DNA from: a bacterium
GTDB lineage: Bacteria; Chloroflexota; Dormibacteria; UBA8260; Bog-877
Length of the DNA: 37,245 nt
Assembly: GCA_021791455.1 (NCBI GenBank)
Contig: JAJYWM010000060.1
Location: 1 to 37,245, forward strand
Direction of reading: 5' to 3'
Of the stretch, positions 1 through 8,430 are shown one piece after another (position 1 is the first letter of the stretch; each line of letters begins with the position of its first letter). The notes beneath the pieces are model-generated. The model saw nothing but the letters and a program-made list of their open reading frames with translations. It was not told where the DNA came from and did no database searches. A program made the translations under genes and the position numbers.

Positions 1-12
1 CCCCGACCGCGG

Positions 13-585
13 TCAGCCCACTCCGAGCCGCACTATTCCCGCGATCTCCCCGGCCGCTCGGTCAACGTCGTCGTTGACGACCTGGTGCTGGTACTCACCG
101 GCCTCGGCCAGTTCCAAGTCCGCGTTCCTCGTGCGCAGCGTGACCTCCTCGGCCCCTTCGGTCCGGCGGCTGGTCAGGCGCGCCAGCAGCTCCTCCCTCG
201 ATGGGGGAGTTAGGAAGATGAAGGTTGCGCCCAGGTCCTGCCGGCGCAGCTGACGGGCACCTTGGACATCGATCTTGAGGAGGACATTCCGGCCCCGCTT
301 GAGCAGCTCGGCAACCCTGGCGCGGGAGGTGCCATAGCGATGGCCGTGGACCACGGCCGTCTCCAGAAATTCGCCCGCTCTCTCCATCCGCTCGAAGTCC
401 CGGTCGCTGACGAAGGAATACTCGCGTCCATCCTGCTCTCCTGGCCGGGGCAGCCTGGTGGTGAACGCCACCGGCCGCTCGAGTTCCGGAATCAGGGTGA
501 GCAGGCGGCGTATGACCGTGTCCTTGCCAACCCCGCTCGGTCCCGACAGGACAAAGAGCCGACCTTCCGGCTTGGGCCCGGTCAC
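13..585 (-). CDS. gmk: Guanylate kinase
   Basis: Phosphorylates GMP to GDP with ATP in the cytosolic purine nucleotide pathway. The 190-residue product has the usual family length. A P-loop GPSGVGKD lies at residues 15-22, followed by the GMP-binding stretch TTRLPRPGEQDGREYSF (about 42-58), GHRYGTS (81-87) and an IDVQGARQL segment near 104. The start is GTG at 585, inside the stop of the upstream pseudouridine synthase gene (GTGA four-base overlap), so translation is probably coupled. It is the last visible member of the ileS-traR-lspA-rluD-gmk run. The P-loop has Asp where many homologues have Gly or Ser (GKD), which is a tolerated variant. Identification is firm from motifs alone. Confidence 0.95.
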   Translation of the reverse strand: MTGPKPEGRLFVLSGPSGVGKDTVIRRLLTLIPELERPVAFTTRLPRPGEQDGREYSFVSDRDFERMERAGEFLETAVVHGHRYGTSRARVAELLKRGRNVLLKIDVQGARQLRRQDLGATFIFLTPPSREELLARLTSRRTEGAEEVTLRTRNADLELAEAGEYQHQVVNDDVDRAAGEIAGIVRLGVG

Positions 586-1544
586 CAGACGGCATCCTCA
601 AGCTCTTGCCAGGGCCAGACCACAGCGCCGACACCCCCGAGTTGGTCCCGCAGCTGCTTCAGGTCAGCGGGCAGAGGGCTGCAGAACACCATCTCGGCTC
701 CGCTCTCAGGGTGCCTCAGGTGCAGCATCGCGGCATGGAGGGCTGGGCGCGTGGCCGAGGCGGCGTGAGTCGAATACAGCCCGTCCCCCACGATCGGTCT
801 GCCGATGTAGGCGAGGTGGACCCGGATCTGGTGAGTGCGTCCCGACAACAGGCGAAGACGCAGCGCAGTGTGCTCCGGGAGTCGCTCGGTCACGTAGAAC
901 TCCGTTGAAGACGCCCGCCCCTCTGCCGTGACCGCCATCCTTCCAGGGCGCTTTGCGTCCCGGCCGACCGCAGCGTCTACCCTGCCCCGCTCCTCAGTGA
1001 AACCGCCTGAGACCAGGGCCCAGTATTCTCGACCCATGGTCCGCTCCCTCAGCTGCCGGGCGAGCGACTCATGGGCCTGGTCGGTGCGCGCCAGCGCCAG
1101 CAGACCACTGGTCCCCTTGTCCAGCCTGTGGACTATGCCTGGGCGCTCATCCCCTCCCCGGGACGACCACGCGCCGCCGATCCGCCCGAGGGCGTCCACC
1201 AGAGTCGGCCCGTGGTGCCCGGGAGCTGGGTGGACCACGACCCCGGCAGGCTTTTCGACCACCACCAGGAAGCGGTCGTCGTAGAGGACTCGCGGGCTGG
1301 CCAATGGGACAGGGCTCGCGGTCTTGGCCCTCGGGGCGACTCTGATGTCCAGATCCCGGGGGACCACGGCGGCCGGCCGGAGCGCCGGCTCCCCCCCGAT
1401 CTGGACCAGTCCGTCGAGAATGAGTTGACGGGCATGAGCGCGGCCCTGCCCCAGTTCCTGGGCCAGGAAGTAGTCCAGGCGCATGCCCCCGTCTGGTGAG
1501 CGCAGGAGGACAGCCTCCCCACCCGGCCGGGACTCACCCGTCAC
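582..1544 (-). CDS. rluD: RluA/RluD-family 23S rRNA pseudouridine synthase
   Basis: Predicted to isomerise uridines in large-subunit rRNA. The N-terminal S4 RNA-binding domain covers about residues 21-70 (MRLDYFLAQELG onward). The catalytic domain carries the family signature HRLDKGTSGLL with the nucleophilic Asp at about 142, and a late RTHQIRVHLAYIGRPIVGD block. The frame opens upstream at a TTG (1574), but GTG at 1544 is preferred: it gives about 320 residues and only an 11-base overlap with the end of lspA. An ATG at 1484 would still keep the whole S4 domain, so the start is not settled. The lspA-rluD order is common in bacteria. Whether the target is the RluD site or another position cannot be told from sequence. 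Confidence 0.88.
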   Translation of the reverse strand: MTGESRPGGEAVLLRSPDGGMRLDYFLAQELGQGRAHARQLILDGLVQIGGEPALRPAAVVPRDLDIRVAPRAKTASPVPLASPRVLYDDRFLVVVEKPAGVVVHPAPGHHGPTLVDALGRIGGAWSSRGGDERPGIVHRLDKGTSGLLALARTDQAHESLARQLRERTMGREYWALVSGGFTEERGRVDAAVGRDAKRPGRMAVTAEGRASSTEFYVTERLPEHTALRLRLLSGRTHQIRVHLAYIGRPIVGDGLYSTHAASATRPALHAAMLHLRHPESGAEMVFCSPLPADLKQLRDQLGGVGAVVWPWQELEDAVW

Positions 1545-2079
1545 GTCGGCTCTGCAGTAGGAATCGCAGGACAATAAGCACCATTCCCACCGTGATGCCG
1601 CTGTCGGCCACGTTGAACACCGGCCAGTGGGGCAGCTGGATGAAGTCCACGACGTATCCCTGGGTGAAGCGATCTATCGCGTTGGACAGAGCGCCGCCGA
1701 CCACCATCCCGACTGCGGCCTGCACCCACCACGCCTCCCGTGCCAGCTGCCGCCAGTACCACAGGGCGGCCACCACGACCACCCCGGCGACCAGCAAGAA
1801 GAGCCAGTCCACATTGGGCAGGATGCTGAAGGCGGCGCCGGTGTTCTCGATGTAATGGATGTGCACCGGTGCCCCCGGCCACAACTCCTGACCGAGAAAC
1901 AGAGAGTGCGTCACCCAGAACTTGGTCAGCCGGTCGAGGGCGAAGACAATTGCCGCTGCCACCACAGCGCCAATTGGCCAGAAGCCCCGGTGCTCGACTC
2001 CCTGGGCGTCCTGCTCAGTCCGTGGCGAAGCTTGCTCAGTCGCGCCGGAGTTCCTTGCAGGGAATGCACTTGGTGGCAT
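1534..2079 (-). CDS. lspA: Lipoprotein signal peptidase (signal peptidase II)
   Basis: Integral-membrane aspartyl protease that removes signal peptides from diacylglyceryl-modified prolipoproteins. The product has 181 residues and about four hydrophobic segments (near 34-50, 90-108, 119-134 and 158-175). Family motifs are ENTGAAF (79-84), SNAIDR with catalytic Asp136 and FNVADS with catalytic Asp159. The first 30 residues are a hydrophilic extension. The ATG at 2079 lies inside the end of the zinc-finger gene and overlaps it by 44 bases; no later in-frame ATG precedes the first membrane segment. A plausible substrate, a solute-binding protein with a lipobox, is encoded at 6.2-8.2 kb. Confidence 0.94.
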   Translation of the reverse strand: MPPSAFPARNSGATEQASPRTEQDAQGVEHRGFWPIGAVVAAAIVFALDRLTKFWVTHSLFLGQELWPGAPVHIHYIENTGAAFSILPNVDWLFLLVAGVVVVAALWYWRQLAREAWWVQAAVGMVVGGALSNAIDRFTQGYVVDFIQLPHWPVFNVADSGITVGMVLIVLRFLLQSRRDG

Positions 2080-2404
2080 AGGGCAGAGCCTTGAGCCGCT
2101 CTATGTCGATCTCCTTGCCACAACTGCGACAGACTCCGTAGTCGCCCCGGGCAAGGCGGTCGAGAGCGTCCTGACACTGATGGTACATCTGCTCCAGGTT
2201 CTCTCGGATGGCGAGCTGCCGCTCGTGCTCTTCCATCTCGCCGGCATGGTCGGTGGGGTGCTCGTGGAAAGGTGCCTGGTCACCGCCCGAGGCCTCCCCC
2301 TTCAGGTGCGCCAGCTCCTGCTCCAGGCGGCTGCGCTCGGTCTCGACCTGCTGCCGGATGATAGCCAGGTCACTTTCGCGCGACGAGGTCGACGTCTCGG
2401 TCAT
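2036..2404 (-). CDS. TraR/DksA-type C4 zinc-finger protein
   Basis: Small 122-residue protein of the DksA/TraR/YteA superfamily. Residues 10-85 are a charged, helical, probably coiled-coil region. The C-terminal zinc finger uses Cys92, Cys95, Cys113 and Cys116 (CRSCGKEI and CIPCKEL), the spacing typical of this family. Known members bind RNA polymerase through the secondary channel and tune transcription during stress, but many short homologues remain uncharacterised. The acidic tip residues of classical DksA were not confidently located, so a ppGpp-linked role is only a possibility. The ATG at 2404 follows ileS after about 80 bases that contain a GC-rich hairpin; the 3' end overlaps lspA. 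Confidence 0.85.
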   Translation of the reverse strand: MTETSTSSRESDLAIIRQQVETERSRLEQELAHLKGEASGGDQAPFHEHPTDHAGEMEEHERQLAIRENLEQMYHQCQDALDRLARGDYGVCRSCGKEIDIERLKALPYATKCIPCKELRRD

Positions 2405-2435
2405 GCTCCTACACCTCGATGCTTGGCGATGGGTT

Positions 2436-2454
2436 CCCGCCGCCTGGCGGCGGG
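2436..2454 (-). terminator. GC-rich hairpin after ileS, no U-tract
   Basis: The segment reads CCCGCCGCCTGGCGGCGGG, a near-perfect inverted repeat that can form at least a 7-bp stem with a 5-nt loop. It lies about 30 bases after the ileS stop and before the zinc-finger gene on the same strand. No run of T follows on either strand, so it is not a canonical intrinsic terminator. It may attenuate transcription or protect the ileS mRNA 3' end. Confidence 0.35.
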
Positions 2455-2484
2455 TGATAAGGCCGCACGCGGGCAGCGGTGGAA

Positions 2485-5406
2485 TTATGGGCCGTCCGGG
2501 GTGACGGTGTCATTCTCCGCCCTGCTGGAGCTCAGCGGAACGACCCGCAGCTGGGCGGTCATGCCCTGGACCACCACCTCCCGCCATCCCTGCTCTTCGC
2601 TCGCCACCGCCAGGACCTCGATCTCCGTCAGGAAGCACTGCCTCTTAAGCAGGACCTCGCCTGATGAGATCACCTCCAACAATGAAGGATCGGCGGTTGC
2701 CATCTGCAGCGTTGCCGGCATCCCCGGCTTGAGAGAAGCCTGCTTGCGCTGGTTTTGTACGTGCCGGACCAGCTGGCGGAGCAAGCCCTCCCGTCTTAGC
2801 TCCGGGCTCAGCTCAAAGTCCAGCTCGATCGTCGGCCTCCCGGACCGGGCGTGAGGATCGCAGGTGACCTGACCCACATTGATCTCGGCCGCCAGGACAG
2901 AGGCCAGTTGGGGTGAGAGGTCGACGCCACTGACCGCCGCTCCCCGCAGCGGCTGCCGGGTGGGGACGCCGGCCACCTCTCGCAGCGCCCGGGCCTCCTC
3001 GGCCAGGTGGCGAACGTCGTCCATGCTCCCAAGCAGGTCGGGGTCAGACCACTCGGCCTGGCTTAGCGGGTAGTGCGCGAGGTGCACCGATGCAGGGGCC
3101 GTGTTCAGAGGCCGCACCAGCTCCGAGTAGATGGCATCGGCCACGAAGGGTGTGAACGGAGCCATCAGGAGAGATGTGTCGCGCAGGACCCTCCAGAGGG
3201 TTGCGAATGCCGCCGACGCCTCTTCGGCCGCACCCCGGAAGCGGGGCCGGGAGCAGCGAAGGTACCAGGTGCTGGTGTCTTCCACCAGATTCTGGATGGC
3301 TCGGCAAGCCGCATGGGCGTCGTAGCTGTCGAGGTGGTGGTTGACCTCGCTCACGGTTTGATTGAGGCGGGCGAGAATCCAGCGATCCAGCACGTGGTCG
3401 CTTTGGGGGACCTCGTCTCTGGGCCGCCAACCCTGCAGCTCGGCGTAGGTCACCAAGAAGCTCTGGGTGTTCCAGAGGACGTTGAGGAACTTTCCCGCGG
3501 TCTCCTGCACCCTCTGAGCCGATATCCGGTATTCCTGACCCACCGTGACGGTCGTGTAGAACCACCAGCGCAGCCCGTCGGCGCCGGTCCTGGAGAGGAG
3601 GTCCCAGGGATCGACGACGTTTCCCCTGGACTTGGACATCTTGCGGCCCTGTTCATCGACCACCAGGCTCGGCACCACCACATTGCGATAGGCTGGCTGG
3701 TCGAAGAGGAGTACCGACTCCGCCAGCAGGGTGTAGAACCACCCCCTGGTCTGGTCGAGCGCCTCACAGATGTAATCGGCAGGGTGGTCCTGCGAGAAGC
3801 GCTCCTGGTTCTCGAAGGGATAGTGCCACTGCGCATACGGCATGGCACCGCTGTCATACCAGCAGTCGATCACCTCCGGCACGCGGCGCATTTGCTCGCC
3901 GCAGGAGCACGGGAGCGTGACCTCGTCGATGAACGGCTTATGGGGGTCGAAGTCGCCTGACACGCCCAGCTCTTTAAAGCTCCCGACGCAACGCTCCCGC
4001 CCGCAACCATGGCACACCCAGATGGGCAGCGGGGTTCCCCAATATCGGGCCCGGGAGAGGTTCCAGTCCTGGAGCGTTTCCAGCCAGTTGCCCATGCGTC
4101 CGTCCCTGATGTGGGCGGGGACCCAGCGCACCTCCGAGTTGTGGCGCAGGAGGGAATCTTTGACCGCGGTCGTGCGGATGAACCAGGAGTCGAGCGCGTA
4201 GTAGATGAGTGGCGTCTCGCAGCGCCAGCAGAAGGGGTAGGTGTGCAGGATGCGCTCCTCGTGGTACAGGAGCCCGCGTTCTCTCAGTTCGTTTTGGATC
4301 ACGGGGTCAGCGGCCTTGAAGAAGAGCCCGGCAAAGTGCTCAACGAAGGGCAGGAAGCGACCATCGGTGCCGACCGTGTGGGCCACCTCCAGCCCCGCCT
4401 GCTGGCAGAGCCGCAGATCGTCCTCCCCGTACACAGCGGATGTGTGGACGATGCCGGTGCCCTCATCTCCCGAGACGAAGTCGCCGGCCAGGACCTGCCA
4501 TGCCCCGGGCTGGTCGGGGAGATAGTCGAAGAGTCGCTGGTAGCGCAGTCCGACCAGCCGAGACCCCGGAAAGCTCTCCTCTATCTGGTAGTCGCCATCC
4601 AGGATCGAGAGGCGGGAACGGGCCACCACCAACCGCTCGCTCCCCTGCCGTACCCTCACATATTCGATCTCCGGCCCCACCGCGAGAGCGAGGTTGCCGG
4701 GCAGGGTCCAGGGCGTCGTGGTCCATGCCAGCAGGCTGGTTTGGGGGTCATCGACCAGACGAAATCGGACGGTCACGGCCGGGTCAGGGGTGTCATCGCG
4801 GTAGGCGCCGGGCTGTCCCAGCTCGTGACTGCTGAGAGAGGTCTGGCAGCGGGGGCAGTAGGGCGCGACGCGGTACCCGCGATACAGCCATCCCCGATCG
4901 AAGATCTCCTTCAGGCTCCACCACACCGATTCGATGTAGCTCGCGTCGTAGGTCCTGTAAGCGCGCTCCATGTCCAGCCAGAACCCGATCCTGGAGGTGA
5001 GGCGCTCCCACTCGTCGATGTACTCCATGACGCTCGTGCGGCAGAGGCGGTTGAACTCCTCGACGCCGAACTCCTCGATCTCGGCCTTGGAGCGGAGCTT
5101 TAGGCTGCGCTCCACCTCGAGCTCGACCGGGAGCCCGTGCGTGTCCCATCCGCCCCGACGCTCCACCCTGCGGCCCAGCATCTGCTGGTAGCGCAGGAAA
5201 CAGTCCTTGAAGGAACGGGCCAGGACGTGATGGACCCCGGGCATACCGTTGGCGGTCGGAGGCCCTTCGTAGAAGACGAAGGGGACCCCGTCCCGGTTCT
5301 GCTCCAGACTCTTCCGAAAGACACCCTCCCTCTCCCACCGCTCGAGGATCTCCTCCTCCAGGTGGGGAAGGTTCAGATGCTGGGGAAGTGGATCGAAAAC
5401 TGGCAT
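2485..5406 (-). CDS. ileS: Isoleucyl-tRNA synthetase, type II-like
   Basis: Charges tRNA-Ile with isoleucine. The class I synthetase signature appears as GPPTANGMPGVHH (residues about 49-60, the HIGH equivalent) and KMSKSRGNVVDP starting near 589. GWDTHGLPVE and the C-terminal block LLRQLVRHVQNQRKQASL resemble the eukaryote-like type II enzymes rather than the E. coli type. No C-terminal zinc-binding cysteine cluster is seen. The start is placed at the ATG at 5406 (MPVFDPLPQHLNLPHLEEEI), where homology to the family begins, giving 973 residues. An in-frame ATG at 5466 would add 20 Arg/Ser-rich residues. No T-box motif was seen upstream. It heads the minus-strand run ending in gmk. Confidence 0.95.
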   Translation of the reverse strand: MPVFDPLPQHLNLPHLEEEILERWEREGVFRKSLEQNRDGVPFVFYEGPPTANGMPGVHHVLARSFKDCFLRYQQMLGRRVERRGGWDTHGLPVELEVERSLKLRSKAEIEEFGVEEFNRLCRTSVMEYIDEWERLTSRIGFWLDMERAYRTYDASYIESVWWSLKEIFDRGWLYRGYRVAPYCPRCQTSLSSHELGQPGAYRDDTPDPAVTVRFRLVDDPQTSLLAWTTTPWTLPGNLALAVGPEIEYVRVRQGSERLVVARSRLSILDGDYQIEESFPGSRLVGLRYQRLFDYLPDQPGAWQVLAGDFVSGDEGTGIVHTSAVYGEDDLRLCQQAGLEVAHTVGTDGRFLPFVEHFAGLFFKAADPVIQNELRERGLLYHEERILHTYPFCWRCETPLIYYALDSWFIRTTAVKDSLLRHNSEVRWVPAHIRDGRMGNWLETLQDWNLSRARYWGTPLPIWVCHGCGRERCVGSFKELGVSGDFDPHKPFIDEVTLPCSCGEQMRRVPEVIDCWYDSGAMPYAQWHYPFENQERFSQDHPADYICEALDQTRGWFYTLLAESVLLFDQPAYRNVVVPSLVVDEQGRKMSKSRGNVVDPWDLLSRTGADGLRWWFYTTVTVGQEYRISAQRVQETAGKFLNVLWNTQSFLVTYAELQGWRPRDEVPQSDHVLDRWILARLNQTVSEVNHHLDSYDAHAACRAIQNLVEDTSTWYLRCSRPRFRGAAEEASAAFATLWRVLRDTSLLMAPFTPFVADAIYSELVRPLNTAPASVHLAHYPLSQAEWSDPDLLGSMDDVRHLAEEARALREVAGVPTRQPLRGAAVSGVDLSPQLASVLAAEINVGQVTCDPHARSGRPTIELDFELSPELRREGLLRQLVRHVQNQRKQASLKPGMPATLQMATADPSLLEVISSGEVLLKRQCFLTEIEVLAVASEEQGWREVVVQGMTAQLRVVPLSSSRAENDTVTPDGP

Positions 5407-5617
5407 CAGGGCGTGCGACCATCTCCTGCTGATAGCTCTTGGCGACAACCGGGAGCGGGCTGACATCAGGTCGGTGCGCCCCTCCAGCCCTCAAAGTATG
5501 CAGGAGTCGGCCGGGGACGCGACCGGCGGGCGCGGCTGGACTACAGGTGGCTACGATGGCGAGGAGGCCGGGTGTGGACCTGGGGCCGTCGATCCCCAGG
5601 GGAGTGAGGTAGATGCA

Positions 5618-6106
5618 GTGAGCGGGGAACAGTCCGCGGTCCCAACCTTTGGGCCGGAGATCGAGCTGTACTTCGAGGACTTTCTGGCGGGTCAGCATTT
5701 CGCGCTCGGGTCCACCACGATCCAGGAACCAGAGATCCTCGACTTCGCCCGCCGCTACGACCCCCAACCATTCCACGTCAGCGTGGACTCCGCCCGGGCG
5801 ACCATCTTTGGCGGTCTCATCGCCAGTGGGTGGCAGACAGCGGGAATCTGGATGCGGCTGTACTGCGACTCCCTGCTCTTGCGCGCGGCGAGCCTTGGCT
5901 CACCGGGAGTGGAGGATCTGCGGTGGATGGCACCGGTCAGACCCGGGGATCTCCTCGTCGGGTCCGCGGACGTGATCTCGACTGCCCCTTCGACCCGCCA
6001 CCCAGCCCGGGGATCGGTCGTGATCCGAGGTGAGCTGCGGGATCGCGACGGAGCCTCGAAGATGCGCCTTACGGCGTGGGGACACTTCGCCAGGCGCCGA
6101 CACTAA
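5618..6106 (+). CDS. MaoC-like hot-dog fold dehydratase/hydratase
   Basis: 162-residue single hot-dog protein of the MaoC/(R)-specific enoyl-CoA hydratase family. The hydratase-2 signature is present as RRYDPQPFHV, with the Asp and His that act as catalytic dyad in characterised members, followed by GGLIASGWQT. Substrates in the family are trans-2-enoyl-CoA or related acyl-CoA thioesters; the actual one here is unknown. The start is the GTG at 5618, preceded by a GAGG element about eight bases upstream. The frame is open further upstream, but that extension is Gly-rich and unlike the family. It is divergent from ileS and convergent with the solute-binding protein gene, with no pathway partner beside it. 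Confidence 0.82.
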   Translation: MSGEQSAVPTFGPEIELYFEDFLAGQHFALGSTTIQEPEILDFARRYDPQPFHVSVDSARATIFGGLIASGWQTAGIWMRLYCDSLLLRAASLGSPGVEDLRWMAPVRPGDLLVGSADVISTAPSTRHPARGSVVIRGELRDRDGASKMRLTAWGHFARRRH

Positions 6107-6163
6107 ATCCCGCCCCGGTGTCGCGATCTCTCAGTCGCCCTCGCGGGAGCCGGTGCCGGGCGG

Positions 6164-6193
6164 CCGGCCGGGCCGTTGGGCCCAGCCGGCCGG
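6164..6193. terminator. GC-rich hairpin between convergent genes
   Basis: CCGGCCGGGCC and its complement GGCCC...GGCCGG form an inner 5-bp and outer 6-bp stem with a small bulge. The hairpin sits between the MaoC-like gene end (6106) and the solute-binding protein stop (6202). It lacks a T-run on either side. Its place between two converging genes suggests a bidirectional transcription end, but this is inferred from position. Confidence 0.4.
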
Positions 6194-6201
6194 GGTCCTG
6201 A

Positions 6202-8169
6202 TCAGCCCAGCGAGTACAGCTCGGGATAGATCTCGTCGAACACACCCTGGGGCAAGAGTCCCTTCAAGTTGCTCTTGTACATGGTGAGCTGATACGGGGT
6301 GTCTGGCATCCAGACCACCGGCAGCTGCTGCACCAGGTAGTCCTGGTACTTGAACAAAGCCGCCACCTCGGCCGCCTGGGTGGGCTCACTGTGCGTCGCC
6401 CGGATGTTGGCGTCGTTGGTGGGGTTCGAGTAATCGCCGGGATTGTTGCCCGAGTAGAAGACCGAGCCGCCGGTCGGCAGCACATCGGGGTAGTAGGTCC
6501 AGCCCCCGCCCCAGTCCGCCAGCTCCCAGCCGCTGCAGGGGGTGCTGAATGTGCAGCCATTGAAGGCTGTGGAGATCACCTGGCTGAAAGGCGCTGACGT
6601 CAACGTCAGTCCAATCCCCGCGACCTTCTTCAGGGTGGACTGCAGTGCCTCCATCTCGTTTGTGAGCGGGGTGCTGCCACTGGCGTAGATCATGGTCAGA
6701 GAAAGGCGCTGACCCGCCGCGACGCCCGTACCGCAGTCTCCCGTGGCGTTGCCGGCCTTGCCGCAGACCGTGGTGCCGCCGGGGTTGACGGTCCAGCCGT
6801 TGTCGCGCAGAAGGCTCACGGCCTTGGTGGCGTCGTACGGGTAGTACTGCTTGCCACTCTCGAGCGGGCTCTCATCGGGGTTGTTGGGGGGATACTCTGG
6901 CACCGGGCCGCTGTTGACCCTGCCAATGCCGCTCTCGAAGTCACTTATGTACTGAGGCTGGTTGACCAGGGACTGGAACGCCTGGCGGAAGTACAGCTGC
7001 TTGAAGATGGGTCCCACGGTCGGATTGGTGAAGTTGTAGGGCGCGTAGACCGTGGAGAACGAATACCAGGGCGCGTAGGAGTAGCCCTCGGTCTTCTCCA
7101 GCGATTTGCGCTGGGCAAGGTCCTGAGCCGGGATGTACCCGATCGTAAGGCTGCCGTTGTGCAAATCGTTGAACTCCGCCGAGTCGCTGGTGAAGGGGAG
7201 CCCCTCGAAGGCGGAGATGGTGGGCTTGGACGGCCCGGAGTAGCTCTTGTTGGGGACCATCTTGAAGAAGCCGCTGCTGGTGAACTCGGTGAGCCGGAAG
7301 GGACCGTCGACCACCTGCCAGAGCGGATTGCTCGCGTAGGTCGAGAGCTGCTGGGACTGGAGGTTCAGAAACTGCGCCACCCCGAGCGCCCCGCTGGTCG
7401 CGGTCCCGGGGTCGCCGGGGACGTACTGAGCGGGGCTGGTCCCCGCGACGACAACCCTGGGGGCGGCCGAGGTGTCGTAGGCCCCGACCGCTCCGGAGCT
7501 GGACAGCTTGTCCCAGGAGGCCTGGGGCAGGGGGTAGATCTGGCTCAACTCGTTGTAGGTGAACCAGGTCGGGTTGTAGGAGCCATTCAGCTTGAACTGG
7601 AGCGAATAGGTCCCGGTCGCCTGGTAGCTGACCAAGTTGACGGGGAACGCTCCGGGCACGGCCCCACCCCAGCCCGGGCCGGGCGCACTGGTGCTGCCCA
7701 CGGTCGGGCTCTTGGGATCCGTAACCGCGCTGAGCAGGTTCATCCAGAAGATCACATCCCGGGACGTGATCGGAGTGCCGTTGGACCACTGCCAGTGCTT
7801 GAGGGTGATGTCGATCGTGGTGTTGTTGTCAGAAAAGACCGGGGGATCCGCGATGCTGAGGGACTTGTTCAACACCGGCTCCCCCGCCTGGCCGTACCAG
7901 TACAGCGGCAGATACATCATCTGCATGAACTGGTTGGTGTTGTTGACGCTGAAATAGGTGGACGACTCCATCGGCAGGATGTAGTTGGGCGGCGCGTTCG
8001 GTGCCTCCGCGAACGTGACGGTACCCCCCGACGTGGTCTTGCTGGCGGCGCCGCCTCCACAGGCGGCCAACAGGACCGCGGCCGCCAGCGAAAGGCCGGC
8101 CACGCCCACCCATCCGGAACTGCGCGGATGGGCCCAGTTCCGCACCAAACGATCCGCGATCCTTCCCAT
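6202..8169 (-). CDS. Peptide/oligopeptide-type ABC solute-binding lipoprotein
   Basis: 655-residue extracytoplasmic binding protein resembling the SBP_bac_5 (OppA/DppA) family. The N-terminus has a basic stretch, a hydrophobic segment (about 19-33) and a lipobox LLAAC with the lipidated Cys at 37, so it should be processed by LspA and anchored to the membrane. Family-like parts include the LKHWQWSNGTPITSRDVIFWMN region, typical of the first lobe, and an LSLTMIYASG stretch later. The ATG at 8169 is chosen because AGGAG lies six bases upstream; a TTG at 8175 would abut that site. It is longer than most members (about 500-550) and rich in Asn, Ser, Thr and Gly. No permease or ATPase gene is adjacent, so the ligand is unknown and the transporter must be elsewhere. 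Confidence 0.85.
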   Translation of the reverse strand: MGRIADRLVRNWAHPRSSGWVGVAGLSLAAAVLLAACGGGAASKTTSGGTVTFAEAPNAPPNYILPMESSTYFSVNNTNQFMQMMYLPLYWYGQAGEPVLNKSLSIADPPVFSDNNTTIDITLKHWQWSNGTPITSRDVIFWMNLLSAVTDPKSPTVGSTSAPGPGWGGAVPGAFPVNLVSYQATGTYSLQFKLNGSYNPTWFTYNELSQIYPLPQASWDKLSSSGAVGAYDTSAAPRVVVAGTSPAQYVPGDPGTATSGALGVAQFLNLQSQQLSTYASNPLWQVVDGPFRLTEFTSSGFFKMVPNKSYSGPSKPTISAFEGLPFTSDSAEFNDLHNGSLTIGYIPAQDLAQRKSLEKTEGYSYAPWYSFSTVYAPYNFTNPTVGPIFKQLYFRQAFQSLVNQPQYISDFESGIGRVNSGPVPEYPPNNPDESPLESGKQYYPYDATKAVSLLRDNGWTVNPGGTTVCGKAGNATGDCGTGVAAGQRLSLTMIYASGSTPLTNEMEALQSTLKKVAGIGLTLTSAPFSQVISTAFNGCTFSTPCSGWELADWGGGWTYYPDVLPTGGSVFYSGNNPGDYSNPTNDANIRATHSEPTQAAEVAALFKYQDYLVQQLPVVWMPDTPYQLTMYKSNLKGLLPQGVFDEIYPELYSLG

Positions 8170-8232
8170 TCTCAACTCCTAAGTTGGGCCAAAGTCCCTG
8201 CCATCAAATCCCCGGGTTCTCGAACATCCGCC

Positions 8233-8275
8233 GGCTCGGTCAAACCAATTCGGCCGTGGCCGAAGGAGCCGAGCC
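8233..8275 (-). other. Inverted repeats in the leader of the solute-binding protein gene
   Basis: An outer inverted repeat (GGCTCGG at 8233-8239, CCGAGCC at 8269-8275) encloses a second one, CGGCC-gt-GGCCG at 8251-8262. In the minus-strand transcript this would fold into a two-level stem about 65-105 bases upstream of the start codon. It does not match a riboswitch consensus I can recognise. It could be an operator or a leader structure. Confidence 0.3.
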
Positions 8276-8376
8276 TAAGGGGCGAGAGCGGAGGTCAGCA
8301 TAGCAGCGGGACCAAGCTGAGCCGACTTGCAGCTCGAGGCAGAGCGCCGACTTCACTGGGCTCAGCCGAGCGGCCA

Positions 8377-8417
8377 CTCCCAACCCAGAGCCCTTGGCCC
8401 GAGCTCAGGGTTGGGAG
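8377..8417 (-). terminator. Strong hairpin 14 bases after ftsZ
   Basis: CTCCCAACCC (8377-8386) pairs perfectly with GGGTTGGGAG (8408-8417). Inside, GAGC/GCTC adds four pairs after an A-A mismatch. It lies just past the ftsZ stop, so it probably ends or stabilises the division-cluster transcript. There is no T-run after it on the transcribed strand, as with the other end-of-gene hairpins in this window. Confidence 0.5.
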
Positions 8418-8430
8418 CGTCGTCTCGTGG

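Noticed and set aside
5407..5617. Possible T-box leader upstream of ileS
   Set aside because: The conserved T-box sequence (AGGGTGGNACCGCG type) was not found on the minus strand, and the region is short and G/C-rich without the expected stem order.
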